The notes under the pieces: generated by a model
What the model was told of the DNA's origin: nothing
The model's input: only the letters and a program-made list of their open reading frames with translations
Databases searched by the model: none
NCBI GenBank assembly: GCA_011526565.1
Contig: WYBL01000082.1
Location: 84,477-148,476 of the forward strand
From: Acidobacteriota bacterium
GTDB lineage: Bacteria; Acidobacteriota; Vicinamibacteria; Fen-336
DNA: 64,000 nt
Reading direction: 5' to 3'
Program-made: the position numbers and the translations under genes
In this document: piece after piece, positions 45,001 through 55,700 of the stretch
Layout of the letters: every line of letters starts with the position of its first letter
Position numbering within the stretch: the stretch's first letter is position 1

Positions 45001-45793
45001 CCTCGCCGCCCGCGTCGAGCCCACCACCCGCGACGAGTTGCGGGAACTGGTCGAGGCCTTCAACCAGATGGCGGGCGAGCTGGCGCGCCAGCGCGACGAC
45101 CTCGAGCGCAGCAACCGGCTGGCGGCGTGGGCCGAGATGGCGCGCCAGGTCGCCCACGAGGTGAAGAACCCGCTGACCCCGATCCAGCTCGCCAGCGAGC
45201 ACCTGCGCCGGGTCTGGGCCGACCAGCGGGAGGACTTCGCCGCGACGCTCGACACCTGCACGACGACCATCCTGCGGCAGGTGGCGACGCTGCGCGGCAT
45301 GGTCACCGAGTTCTCGGCCTTCGCGCGTCCGCCGGAACCGGCCCCGCTCGACCTGCAGGACGTCGTCGCGGAGGCCGTCGCTCCCTACGCCCCCGCCCTG
45401 CCTCCTGGCGTCACCCTGACGGCCGAGCCCGGTGCCGGCCCGATCGTCGCGGGCGATCGCAGGCTGCTGGTGCGGGCCCTGGTCAACCTGCTGGAGAACG
45501 CGCTCGCCGCGCTGGCGGAGGGCGGGGCGATCCGGGTGCGGGCCCGGCTGGCGGACGGCCGCGCTGCGCTCGAGGTCGAAGACGACGGGCCGGGCGTGCC
45601 GGTCGAAGTGGCCGCCCGCGCGTTCGAACCCTACTTCTCGACCCGCAGCGGGGGCACGGGCCTCGGCCTCGCGCTGGTGCTCCGCATCGCCGAGGCCCAC
45701 GGCGGCGGCGCGGAACTGGAGGCGGTGGCGCCGCGGGGCACGCGAGCCCGCCTGTGGCTCCCGCTGCCGGAGCCGGCGGAGCCCCCGCGCTAG
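42017..45793 (+). CDS. large NtrY-like sensor histidine kinase
   Basis: A 1258-residue kinase. The N-terminal half holds a first helix (about 8-28), an extracytoplasmic segment, and a block of roughly ten Ala/Leu-rich membrane helices (about 230-500). A second sensor region (about 500-720) and further helices (about 735-755, 775-800 and 955-975) lead into HAMP (about 975-1030), HisKA with phospho-acceptor His1047 in QVAHEVKNPLTP, and an HATPase domain (about 1150-1255; LLENALAAL, DDGPGVP, GGTGLGLALV). The HisKA motif is that of NtrY kinases, but they are normally much shorter and followed by NtrX. No response regulator is nearby. TTG start coupled to the secreted-protein gene. Confidence 0.85.
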   Translation: MTSRGLRLWALTAVAFAAAAAVDLARIATAGPNAAEVARQSLLDGVEARHHHVIEELARALDQVAALPNLATAAGRDPAARGEAFRHLARLRSGDLDLAIRDARLEPLAWAGPATEAARLRNLAQAGAGHGVISSGAALRYVALRRAGDAWLSAERVVAVRRNIRNAFVEDVETLAADPSLVAVRFVLAGEDAPAADPRERTLQAPDGRVMALARARETPEGEPLAERLRRWLAFGAALAAVLLLGAALRTGVSPAALAAAVGLARLLLLPLTGAWPLGEFGSSAHYASPALGPLLRSPLDLGLTAAALAALAACAWSYALARPSLPPRAAIVAATLLAPGALALGAALVADIAWNSASPPEALDLLPAFSAGSLLHLAAGLAWLAALATAAALLAASGSLAPRRLAFVFSAGAIAAHVLLARAELAPPPPVAAALAALAFGLGLRGSLLRGAWRGASPEARAAALALLAPLAGLLAQPTLAAHADAVLLRQMEADFAPRVRELSRWRTHVLQATLERIDALRLLEPGSASERAPIEELAFATWASTDLAALGLSSAIEIQDPDGFVASRFALNLAPLAGPLAPLPRGEAWEQRPERIAIGSVERPVLHARRQLVYDGELQGAVHVWVAEDYSNLPFLSPRDPYATLFRSAPAAAAREREVGLLVYDDARRLVFSSTDPPPVPDTEALARAESGPAPGWMPLEFEGRPVTAWAFPVAGGAGFLYREESALVRSLADAFEAATAFTFAAALGLLLLLLAREAAGHRRLTARSVARAVASRFSRRLFVALIALAVGPALLLQGVVRQLVEERLARETADQALERASIARKAVEDFAFFQRGDYPDQQPVTDQALVWVERLIRNDLDVFAGGRLIASSKRELYASGLLGARVDGDAYRRLVLEGAPAVLRTERIGAFSFSVVSVPLALGGSEPGILSLPLASRRREVDAVLADLDRTARLASVAFLLLAAAIAYSMSRRISGPLFALTAATRRIARGDLAARVEPTTRDELRELVEAFNQMAGELARQRDDLERSNRLAAWAEMARQVAHEVKNPLTPIQLASEHLRRVWADQREDFAATLDTCTTTILRQVATLRGMVTEFSAFARPPEPAPLDLQDVVAEAVAPYAPALPPGVTLTAEPGAGPIVAGDRRLLVRALVNLLENALAALAEGGAIRVRARLADGRAALEVEDDGPGVPVEVAARAFEPYFSTRSGGTGLGLALVLRIAEAHGGGAELEAVAPRGTRARLWLPLPEPAEPPR

Positions 45794-46227
45794 CTCGTCG
45801 TCGCCCTGCGGCGCTCGGCGCGGTCCAGGGCGTCGAGCACGACCTCGAGCGCCTTGGGCGGAAGGTCGAAGCGGGGCAGCTCGTCGCGCGATGCCCAGGC
45901 GGCCTCCAGCGCGTCGCTCCCGGCCTGCAGCTCGCCGCCAGCCCAGGCGCACAGGTAGTCCGCGATCACGTAGTGGTAGCGCACCTGGTCGCCCTGTCGC
46001 TCGATGCGGTCGAACACGGTCAGCAGCTCGAGCGGACGCACCTCGAGCCCCGTCTCCTCGCGCAGCTCGCGCACGCAGGCCTGCTCCAGCGTCTCGCCCA
46101 GCTCGACGGTGCCGCCAGGCACGATCCAGCGCCCGTACAGCGGCTCCTTGCCGCGGCGGATCAGCACGACGCGGCCCTCGTGGACGACGACGGCCCCCAC
46201 CCCGACCGCGGGCACGCCCCCGTTCAA
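45790..46227 (-). CDS. NUDIX hydrolase
   Basis: A 145-residue NUDIX enzyme with the complete box GGTVELGETLEQACVRELREETGLEV (GX5EX7REUXEEXGU). The N-terminal VGVGAVVVHEGRVVLIRRGKEPLYGRWIVPGG is typical of ADP-ribose or nucleoside-diphosphate hydrolases. Substrate unknown. The TTG start overlaps the pssA stop (TTGA); the stop shares CTAG with the convergent sensor-kinase gene. Confidence 0.87.
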   Translation of the reverse strand: MNGGVPAVGVGAVVVHEGRVVLIRRGKEPLYGRWIVPGGTVELGETLEQACVRELREETGLEVRPLELLTVFDRIERQGDQVRYHYVIADYLCAWAGGELQAGSDALEAAWASRDELPRFDLPPKALEVVLDALDRAERRRATTS

Positions 46228-46979
46228 TGCGCCTCGGCCGGTGCCGGCGGAGGCGGCTCGCCGCGGCGCCGCAGCAGCCCCATGAGGTGGCCCGTGGGGC
46301 CCGACAGCGAGTAGGCCGAGGCCATCGCCAGCAGCATCGACGCCGGGTGCAGCGCGATCGCCAGGAACAGGATGGCCACCCCGAGCACGGCGATGTAGCT
46401 CTGCCGACGACGCAGGTCGACGCCCTTGAACGAGCGGTAGCGCAGCGTCGACACCATCAGGAACGCCAGCATCACGACCAGCACCATCACGGGAATCGCC
46501 GTGACCCGCTCCGAGAGGGGCTCCGGCGCGAACATCACGACGGCGGCGACCTGGCCCGCCGCGGCCGGGATCGGCAGCCCGACGAAGAAGCGGCCGTCGA
46601 CGACGTGGCGCTGGACGTTGAAGCGCGCCAGCCGCAGCGTGCCGCACATCACGAACAGGAAGGCCGCGAGCCAGCCCGCGCGCGGGATCGCGGAGAGGGC
46701 CCAGGTGTAGACCAGGATCGCCGGGGCGACGCCGAAGGAGATCACGTCGCACAGGCTGTCCAGTTCGCCGCCGAACTCCGACGTGGTGCCCGTCATCCGC
46801 GCGATGCGGCCGTCGAGGGCGTCGGCGACGCCGGCCCAGAAGATCAGCATCGCCGCCTCGCCGAAGTCGCCGTGCAGCGCCTTGACGATGGACCAGAAGC
46901 CGAGGAACAGGTTGCCGACGGTGAACAGCGCCGGCAGGATCGCGCCCCCGCGACGGAAGCGCTCGATCCGCGGGCCCAT
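46224..46979 (-). CDS. pssA: CDP-diacylglycerol-serine O-phosphatidyltransferase
   Basis: A 251-residue membrane enzyme making phosphatidylserine. The CDP-alcohol phosphotransferase motif is complete: DALDGRIARMTGTTSEFGGELDSLCD, with all Asp residues. FRRGGAILPALFTVGNLFLGF is the typical N-terminus of type II PssA. Six to eight helices. It begins one base into the psd stop (TGATG) so the two consecutive steps of PE synthesis are coupled. Confidence 0.93.
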   Translation of the reverse strand: MGPRIERFRRGGAILPALFTVGNLFLGFWSIVKALHGDFGEAAMLIFWAGVADALDGRIARMTGTTSEFGGELDSLCDVISFGVAPAILVYTWALSAIPRAGWLAAFLFVMCGTLRLARFNVQRHVVDGRFFVGLPIPAAAGQVAAVVMFAPEPLSERVTAIPVMVLVVMLAFLMVSTLRYRSFKGVDLRRRQSYIAVLGVAILFLAIALHPASMLLAMASAYSLSGPTGHLMGLLRRRGEPPPPAPAEAH

Positions 46980-47626
46980 CAGCGCGGCGGCTCCGGCAAC
47001 TCCGCGAGCACCGAGCTGCCGGCGCTGACCCGCTGGCCGACCTGCACCCGCATCGTCGTGCCGGCGGGCACGAAGACGTCCATCCGCGAGCCGAACTTGA
47101 TCAGGCCGATGCGCTCGCCGCGCGCGACCGCGTCGCCGGGTTTCTTGCGGAGCACGATGCGGCGCGCGATCAGCCCCGCGATCTGCTTGAACGCGATGCG
47201 ATGGGGCCCGTCCTCGACGATCACCAGGTTCTGCTCGTTGCGCAGCGAGGCCTTGTCGTCGAAGGCCGGCAGGAACTCGCCCGGGTTGTACCGCACGTCG
47301 GTCACCGTGCCGGCGATCGGCGAGCGGTTGACGTGGACGTCGAACACGGAGAGGAAGATCGAGACCTGCCAGGCGCCGGGGCCGAGCGGGTTGCCGAGCG
47401 GGTGGCCTTCCGGGGCCGGCATCACCTGCACGACCTTGCCGTCGGCGGGCGAGATCACGAGCCGGGGATCGGTCGGCGTCGTGCGCTCCGGGTCGCGGAA
47501 GAAGAACGCGCAGAACAGGCCGAGGAAGGCGAGCACGCCGCCGACCCACGGGAAACGGAGCGCGACGATGCCGCCGGCCAGCAGCAGCACGGCGATGTAG
47601 GGCCAACCTTCGCGGGCGATGGACAT
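46979..47626 (-). CDS. psd: phosphatidylserine decarboxylase
   Basis: A 215-residue Psd of the short archaeal/type II kind. One or two N-terminal helices (about 8-45) precede the catalytic part: SPADGKVV, SIFLSVFDVHVNRSPIAG and the self-cleavage site FGS at 178-180, where Ser180 would become the pyruvoyl group. It converts phosphatidylserine to PE. It follows the DUF465 gene after 109 bp and overlaps pssA. Confidence 0.94.
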   Translation of the reverse strand: MSIAREGWPYIAVLLLAGGIVALRFPWVGGVLAFLGLFCAFFFRDPERTTPTDPRLVISPADGKVVQVMPAPEGHPLGNPLGPGAWQVSIFLSVFDVHVNRSPIAGTVTDVRYNPGEFLPAFDDKASLRNEQNLVIVEDGPHRIAFKQIAGLIARRIVLRKKPGDAVARGERIGLIKFGSRMDVFVPAGTTMRVQVGQRVSAGSSVLAELPEPPR

Positions 47627-47735
47627 CCTGTCTTCGAAACAAAAAGGGCAGAGGACCGCGGATCTCGTCGAGAACCGGGGTCCCCCGCCGGTCGTGGCCG
47701 AGGCGCGCGCCGTCGCCGGCGGCGCGCCCCAGGTG

Positions 47736-47963
47736 TCAGTGGGCCCGGCTGCGGAACTCCCGGGCGATGGACTCCATCCGGTCCTTCAGCTGGAGCTTCT
47801 TCTTCTTGAGCGTCGCTTCTTCGAGCTGCTCCTCGTCGGAGAGCACGATCTTGTCGGTGAGCACTTGCAGGCGGGCGTCGAGCGAGTGGTGCTCGTCGGC
47901 CAGCCTGCGGTATTCGTCGTTGTCGAGAAGCTCCTGGCTCGAAGCTTCGGCCTGACTCGTCAT
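47736..47963 (-). CDS. DUF465 (YdcH-like) small protein
   Basis: A 75-residue highly charged helical hairpin. YRRLADEHHSLDARLQ followed by TLKKKKLQLKDRMESIARE is the DUF465/YdcH pattern. The ATG at 47963 has GGAGG 6 nt upstream; a longer frame to 48023 has no ribosome site. Function unknown. It lies between rimI and psd. Confidence 0.8.
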   Translation of the reverse strand: MTSQAEASSQELLDNDEYRRLADEHHSLDARLQVLTDKIVLSDEEQLEEATLKKKKLQLKDRMESIAREFRSRAH

Positions 47964-48039
47964 CTGCACCTCCACTGGACCGCATTCCGAGGTGAGACCG
48001 TCGATCCGGGGGGACGCTAGCACCGGGCGGCCGGCGATT

Positions 48040-48486
48040 TCAAGGCGGCCCGATGGCGCGTCGCAGCACGAGCGCGTCTTCGGGCGGCCGCGTGTAGCAC
48101 CCCGCCCGGCGCCCGACCTCGGCGAAGCCCAGCCCTGCGTAGAGCGAGCGCGCCGCCGCGTTGCCGACGCGCACCTCGAGCCAGGCCGCGGCCGCCCCGG
48201 CCGCGCCGCCCGCCGCCAGCACCTCCGAAAGCAGCGCGCGGGCGAGGCCCCGCCGCCGGAGATCGGGATGGGTGCCGAGCTGGAGGATCTCCAGTTCCCC
48301 GAACACGACGCGGAAGGCGCAGAAGGCCGCCAGCGCGCCGCCGTCGCGGAACACGAGGGTGGCGTTCGGCGGCGAGGCGGCGAGGTGGGTCGCGAAGGCC
48401 TGCTCGCTCCAGGCCGCGGGGTTGCACCGCGCGTCGAGGGCCGCGAGGGCGGCCGCGTCGGCCGGCGTCCCCGGGCCCGCGATCAC
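48040..48486 (-). CDS. rimI: ribosomal-protein-S18-alanine N-acetyltransferase-like GNAT
   Basis: A 148-residue GNAT acetyltransferase. LEILQLGTHPDLRRRGLARALLSEVL contains the acetyl-CoA pyrophosphate loop (RRRGLA), and EVRVGNAAARSLYAGLGFAEVGRRAGCYTRPPEDALVL is the RimI-type end. The GTG overlaps the tsaB stop (GTGA). The tsaB-rimI arrangement is common and supports the name, although the physiological target may not be S18. Confidence 0.87.
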   Translation of the reverse strand: MIAGPGTPADAAALAALDARCNPAAWSEQAFATHLAASPPNATLVFRDGGALAAFCAFRVVFGELEILQLGTHPDLRRRGLARALLSEVLAAGGAAGAAAAWLEVRVGNAAARSLYAGLGFAEVGRRAGCYTRPPEDALVLRRAIGPP

Positions 48487-49133
48487 CGGCTGGCGGCGAC
48501 CGCCGCCGGGCGCGCGTAGATCGGCCGCAGTTCGCCGGCAGTCCCCGCGTGTCCCGCGGCGAAAGCCTCCACGGCGGCGCCCGCCAGCGCCCCGGCGAGG
48601 AACGGCGAGCGGGCGACGAAGCGGACGCCGGCGTCGGCCAGGGCCGGGCGCGCGAGCTCCATCCCGTCGCCGGTCACGATGGTGCCCGGCTGCACCCGGC
48701 TCCGCAGCGCTTCCGGCGTCAGCACCTCGACGTCGCCGCAGGGCCGCGCCTCCGCGTCGTGGAACGCGACGTAGAGCTCGCCGCGCCAGGCGTCGCGGAC
48801 GGCCACGATCGGCCCGCTCCCCCGCGCGCGCCGCGCCATGAGCAGCAGCGCCGACAGCCCCAGGCACGGCTTGCCCCAGCCCAGGGCGAGCCCCTGGACC
48901 GTGCCGAGTCCGATCCGCAGCCCCGTGTACGAGCCGGGCCCTGCCACGGCCGCCAGCCCGTCGACCCGTTCCGGCGCGAGCCCCTGGTCCCGGAGCAGGA
49001 ACTCGATCCGGGGCAGCACCTTCGTCGAGTGCAGCGCCTCCCCCCCGCAACGCAACTCCGCCAGCAGCCGGCCGCCTGACTGGAGGGCGATCGAGGCGTG
49101 GGGCGAGGAGGTGTCGACGGCGAGGACGATCAT
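48483..49133 (-). CDS. tsaB: tRNA threonylcarbamoyladenosine biosynthesis protein TsaB
   Basis: A 216-residue actin-like-fold protein partnering TsaD in t6A37 synthesis. [14 protein letters not shown], the [13 protein letters not shown] segment, [20 protein letters not shown] and ELRPIYARP are diagnostic. The ATG at 49133 is preferred because the protein then begins [10 protein letters not shown] as in the family. It is divergent from mutS. Confidence 0.94.
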   Translation of the reverse strand: MIVLAVDTSSPHASIALQSGGRLLAELRCGGEALHSTKVLPRIEFLLRDQGLAPERVDGLAAVAGPGSYTGLRIGLGTVQGLALGWGKPCLGLSALLLMARRARGSGPIVAVRDAWRGELYVAFHDAEARPCGDVEVLTPEALRSRVQPGTIVTGDGMELARPALADAGVRFVARSPFLAGALAGAAVEAFAAGHAGTAGELRPIYARPAAVAASR

Positions 49134-49148
49134 CGGTCGCGCGGAGCT

Positions 49149-49154
49149 TATACT
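49149..49154 (+). promoter_or_regulatory. -10 element (TATACT) upstream of mutS
   Basis: GAGCTTATACTCCGC lies 35 bp before the mutS ATG and matches the -10 consensus at 5 of 6 positions. No recognisable -35 at 17 bp, where the tsaB start codon lies on the other strand. Confidence 0.45.
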
Positions 49155-49188
49155 CCGCACTCCCGCCGGTCGACCCCGAACGGAATCG

Positions 49189-51834
<2,646 letters not shown>

Positions 51835-51848
51835 ACTACCTTCAGCCC

Positions 51849-52271
51849 ATGTCGCTCCGCCGCCCCGACCCGCTGCGCGACCTGCTGACGCTGCAGGAGC
51901 GGATGAACCGGCTCTTCGAGCAGAGCCTGGCGCGGCTCGACGCGCCGGTGCCGGACTACGCCCACTTCTCCCCCGCCGCGGACGTCTTCGAGACGGCCGA
52001 GGGTTACGTCGTCGAGCTGGAACTGCCCGGGGTGCGCGACGAGGACGTCGAGATCGTCGCCGACGAGCGCCGGCTCTTCGTGCGCGGGGTGCGCCGCCAG
52101 CTCGAGGGGCTGCGGCCGGACGGCTTCCACCGCGTGGAGCGCGCCCACGGCGCCTTCAACCGCCACTTCGAGTTCGCCGCCGCGATCGACCCCGACGCCG
52201 TGCGGGCGACGTTCGAGGACGGCGTGCTGCGGGTCGAGCTGCCGCGGCGCGGCCGCGGCCCGCACGAGTGA
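51849..52271 (+). CDS. small heat-shock protein (Hsp20 family)
   Basis: A 140-residue alpha-crystallin chaperone. An N-terminal arm (PLRDLLTLQERMNRLFEQSL) leads to the ACD from about 38 to 132: PAADVFETAEGYVVELELPGVRDEDVEI, FHRVERAHGAFNRHFEF, and DGVLRVELPR. The C-terminal IxI anchor is not obvious. It begins 14 bp after mutS and its stop overlaps the protease start as GTGA, linking chaperone and protease. Confidence 0.9.
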   Translation: MSLRRPDPLRDLLTLQERMNRLFEQSLARLDAPVPDYAHFSPAADVFETAEGYVVELELPGVRDEDVEIVADERRLFVRGVRRQLEGLRPDGFHRVERAHGAFNRHFEFAAAIDPDAVRATFEDGVLRVELPRRGRGPHE

Positions 52272-53350
52272 AGTCGAAGCGCGCGTTCGCCGCGGCCCTG
52301 CTGCTCGGCCTCGGCTATGTCGCGGGCCTCTTCCAGGGCCGCGTCGACCCCGCCCCCGCGCTGGCGGCCCCGGGCGCCGGCCCCGACTTCGCGGCGATCG
52401 CGCGGCTGGCGACGCCTGCGGTCGTCAACATCTCCGCCACGCAGCTCGTGCGCGCCGGCCGCTCGCCTTTCAGTGCCGACCCGTTCTGGGAGTTCTTCGG
52501 CGGCGACCTGCCCTTCCGCGTCCCGCGCGAGGAGCGCCGCACGAGCCTCGGCTCCGGCGTGCTGGTGAATCCTGACGGCCTGATAGTGACCAACAACCAC
52601 GTGATCGAGCGCGCGCGCCAGATCGCGGTGACGCTCTCCGACGGGCGCCGCTACCGCGCCGCGCTGGTCGGCACCGACCCCGCCACGGACGTCGCGGTGA
52701 TCCGGGTCGAGGGCCGCTCGCTGCCGTCGCTGCGCTGGGGCGACTCGTCGAGGGTGGCGGTCGGCGAATACGTGCTCGCCATCGGCAACCCGTTCCAGCT
52801 CAGCCAGACGGTGACGATGGGCATCATCAGCGCCGTCGGCCGCTCCAACGTGGGGATCGCCGACTACGAGGACTTCATCCAGACCGACGCGGCGATCAAC
52901 CCGGGCAACTCGGGCGGGGCGCTGGTCAACGTGCGCGGCGAGCTGATCGGCGTCAACACCGCGATCTACTCGGAGACCGGCGGCTACATGGGGATCGGCT
53001 TCGCGGTGCCGGCTGCGCTGGCCCGCCACGTGGTCGACGAACTCGTGCGCCACGGGCGGGTGCGCCGCGGTTTCGTCGGCATCACCCGCATCGCGCCGGT
53101 CGAGGCGCCGGCCACGGGCGCGCCACCGCCCGGCGCCGTCGTGCTGGAGCTGCTGCGCGGGAGCCCGGCCGACCGCGCGGGCCTCGAGCCCGGCGACGTG
53201 ATCGTCACGGTCGACGGCAAGGCGGTCGCGGGCGCCCCGGAGCTGCGCAACCTGCTGGCCGAGGCCGCTCCCGGCGCCCGCCTCCGGCTGGGCATCGAGC
53301 GCGCGGGCCGCCGCGAGGAGCTGCGCGTCGAGGTCGACGACGCGCCGTAA
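52268..53350 (+). CDS. HtrA/Deg-type periplasmic serine protease
   Basis: A 360-residue trypsin-like protease anchored or secreted by an N-terminal helix (about 5-22). The catalytic triad is His111 (TNNHVIE), Asp141 (PATDVAVI) and Ser215 (NPGNSGGAL). One PDZ domain follows (about 265-355; SPADRAGLEPGDVIVTVDG), as in DegS/HhoB rather than two-PDZ DegP. It degrades or senses misfolded envelope proteins. GTG start coupled to the Hsp20 gene. Confidence 0.93.
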   Translation: MKSKRAFAAALLLGLGYVAGLFQGRVDPAPALAAPGAGPDFAAIARLATPAVVNISATQLVRAGRSPFSADPFWEFFGGDLPFRVPREERRTSLGSGVLVNPDGLIVTNNHVIERARQIAVTLSDGRRYRAALVGTDPATDVAVIRVEGRSLPSLRWGDSSRVAVGEYVLAIGNPFQLSQTVTMGIISAVGRSNVGIADYEDFIQTDAAINPGNSGGALVNVRGELIGVNTAIYSETGGYMGIGFAVPAALARHVVDELVRHGRVRRGFVGITRIAPVEAPATGAPPPGAVVLELLRGSPADRAGLEPGDVIVTVDGKAVAGAPELRNLLAEAAPGARLRLGIERAGRREELRVEVDDAP

Positions 53351-53419
53351 CGCCCGGGGGCCCGCCCCGCAGTGCGCTACCATCGCGCGGCTCTCCGCAA
53401 CCACGAGGAAGGGACGCGC

Positions 53420-55651
53420 TTGACGATCACGGACTCCCTGGCTGGCCGGACGATCTCCCACTACAAGGTGCTGCGCCCGCTGGGTGCGGGCGGAATGGGT
53501 GTCGTGTACGAGGCCGAGGACACCCAGCTCGGGCGCCGGGTCGCGGTCAAGTTCCTCTCCGCCGAGTTGCAGCGCGACCCCGCGGTGCTCGAGCGGTTCC
53601 AGCGCGAGGCGCGCGCCGCGTCGGCGCTCAACCACCCGGGCATCTGCACGGTGCACTCGATCGAGCAGCACGAGGGCCAGCACTTCATCGTGATGGAGCT
53701 GATCGAGGGCGAGACGCTGGCCTCGCGGATCGGCCGCCAGCCGCTGCCCCTCGATCAGTTGCTCGACTTCGGCATCCAGATCGCCGACGCGCTGGAGTCC
53801 GCGCACTCCAAGGGCATCGTGCACCGCGACCTGAAGCCGGTGAACCTGATCGTCAACGCCCGCGGCCAGGTCAAGATCCTCGACTTCGGCCTGGCCAAGA
53901 TCGCCGGCGTCACGAACTACGCGGAAGGCCCCGCGTCCTCCTCGCAGGTCGAGACCTCGCAGGAGCCGGGGCGTCTCACGGTCGCGGGCACGGTGCTCGG
54001 CACCGTCCACTACATGTCCCCGGAGCAGGCCCGCGGCCTGCCCACCGACGCCCGCACCGACCTGTTCTCGTTCGGCGCCGTCCTCTACCAGATGGCGACC
54101 GGCGAGCTCCCGTTCCAGGGCGACACCAACGCCGTCGTCTTCGACGCCATCCTCAACCGCCGGCCGCGGCCGCTGGCCGAGGCCAACCCGGCGCTGCCCG
54201 CCGCCCTCGACGCGGTGCTCGCCAAGGCGCTCGAGAAGGACCGGGTGCTGCGCTGCCAGAGCGCCACCGAATTGAAGACCGACCTGCTGCGGCTGAGGCG
54301 CGACGTGGAATCCCGCGAGCGGCAGGCCGACCTGCCGGACGCGCGGAGCAAGTCGGACCCCAACGCGGAGCGCTCGGTGGCCGTCCTCTACTTCGAGAAC
54401 CTGAGTGGAGCGAAGGAGGACGAGTACTTCCGCGACGGCATCACCGAAGACATCATCACCGAGCTGTCGAAGATCAAGGGTCTCAAGGTGCTGTCGCGGC
54501 AGGCGGTGATGCCGTTCCGCGACAAGCCGGTCGCCACCGCCCAGGTCGGCCAGCAGCTCAAGGCCGCCTGCGTGCTCGCGGGCAGCATCCGCCGCGGCGG
54601 CAACCGGCTGCGCATCAGCGCGCAGCTCCTCGACGCCGGCACCGACTCGCTGCTGTGGTCCGAGCGCTACGACCGCGAACTGGCCGACGTGTTCGAGGTG
54701 CAGGACGAGATCGCGCGCAAGATCGCGGGCGCCCTGCGCATCACCCTCTCCCCGCAGGAACAGGAGGCGCTGGCGGCCAAGCCGACCGACAACCTGCAGG
54801 CGTACGACTTCTACCTGAAAGGCAAGGCGTACGCCCGCCGGCTGACCCGCCAGGACCTCGAGTTCGCGCTTCAGATGTACGCGAGCGCCGTCGGCCACGA
54901 TCCCAACTTCGCGCTGGCCTACGCCGCGACGGCGAACGTGTGCGCGCAGTACCAGGGCGCCTTCGGCTCCGATCTGAAGCTGCTGGAGCGGGCCCGCGAG
55001 GCTGCGGCCAAGGCCATCGCGCTCCGTCCCGACCTGCCCGAGGCGCAGGTGGCCCAGGCCTGGATCCTGTACGCGCAGGGCGATCGCCCCGACGAGGTGG
55101 TCGCGACCGCGCGCCAGGTACTGGCGCGGCACCAGACCGAGGGCGCTCATTACCTGCTGCTGCGGGCGCTGTTCACCGCCGGGCGCTACCCCGAGGTCGT
55201 CGAGATCGCCGAGGAGGCGATCGAGGCCAACCCCAGCGACTACAACGTCTACGTGCCGATCGGCAACGCGCTGAAGGCGTTGGGCAAGGTCGAGGCACGC
55301 AAGAACCTGCGCCTGCGCCGCATCCAGGTGCTGGAGGCCCAGCTCCGCGAGGTGCCCGAGGACGCGCGCGCGCGCATCCTGCTCGCGTCCGATTTCGCCG
55401 ACGAGGGCCGCGCCGACGACGCCATGCGCGAGGCCAACGTGGCGATGGTGCTGCGCCCCAACGAGGCCTCCGTGCACTACAACGCGGCCTGCGTGTTCTG
55501 CAAGCTCGCCCGCAAGGCCGACGCCCTCGAGGCGATGCAGAAGGCGCACCGGGCGGGCTACCGCGGTGGCGAGTGGGCCAGGCGCGACCCCGACCTGGCC
55601 CTGATCCAGGGCGACCCGGCATTCGAAGCGCTGTTTCCGCCCCGGGCCTGA
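53420..55651 (+). CDS. soluble Ser/Thr protein kinase with TolB/FlgO-like and TPR domains
   Basis: A 743-residue fusion. The Hanks kinase domain (about 15-290) has GAGGMGVVYEAED, Lys44 in VAVKFL, HRDLKPVN (HRD 135-137) and DFG at 155-157. A TolB/FlgO-type nucleotide-like domain follows (about 335-480; SVAVLYFENLSG, DGITEDIITELSKI, LAGSIRRGGNRLRI), then TPR repeats to the C-terminus. No membrane helix separates them, unlike many PknB kinases, so it is cytoplasmic. The TTG at 53420 is preferred, with AGGAAGGGA upstream; a GTG at 53372 overlaps a TACCAT -10-like box. Targets unknown. Confidence 0.88.
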   Translation: MTITDSLAGRTISHYKVLRPLGAGGMGVVYEAEDTQLGRRVAVKFLSAELQRDPAVLERFQREARAASALNHPGICTVHSIEQHEGQHFIVMELIEGETLASRIGRQPLPLDQLLDFGIQIADALESAHSKGIVHRDLKPVNLIVNARGQVKILDFGLAKIAGVTNYAEGPASSSQVETSQEPGRLTVAGTVLGTVHYMSPEQARGLPTDARTDLFSFGAVLYQMATGELPFQGDTNAVVFDAILNRRPRPLAEANPALPAALDAVLAKALEKDRVLRCQSATELKTDLLRLRRDVESRERQADLPDARSKSDPNAERSVAVLYFENLSGAKEDEYFRDGITEDIITELSKIKGLKVLSRQAVMPFRDKPVATAQVGQQLKAACVLAGSIRRGGNRLRISAQLLDAGTDSLLWSERYDRELADVFEVQDEIARKIAGALRITLSPQEQEALAAKPTDNLQAYDFYLKGKAYARRLTRQDLEFALQMYASAVGHDPNFALAYAATANVCAQYQGAFGSDLKLLERAREAAAKAIALRPDLPEAQVAQAWILYAQGDRPDEVVATARQVLARHQTEGAHYLLLRALFTAGRYPEVVEIAEEAIEANPSDYNVYVPIGNALKALGKVEARKNLRLRRIQVLEAQLREVPEDARARILLASDFADEGRADDAMREANVAMVLRPNEASVHYNAACVFCKLARKADALEAMQKAHRAGYRGGEWARRDPDLALIQGDPAFEALFPPRA

Positions 55652-55678
55652 GGCAGGACCGCTTTCGACGCCGTGGAT

Positions 55679-55694
55679 CGACCGGCGCCGGTCG
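55679..55694. terminator. 16-bp palindrome between convergent kinase and crp-like genes
   Basis: CGACCGGC joined to GCCGGTCG lies between the two convergent stops. It could fold as a short GC-rich hairpin on either strand, but no T-tract follows, so it would be at best a weak bidirectional terminator. Confidence 0.3.
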
Positions 55695-55700
55695 CCCGCT

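Noticed and set aside
39884..45952. A 2022-codon open frame on the minus strand
   Set aside because: It runs opposite ctaB, DUF420 and the sensor kinase and through the aminotransferase in another frame. The protein is repetitive Arg/Gly/Ala sequence, a shadow of high GC3.
47627..47735. Possible intrinsic terminator upstream of psd (run of A at 47640)
   Set aside because: The minus-strand T-run (CCTTTTTG) lacks a convincing stable stem directly before it.
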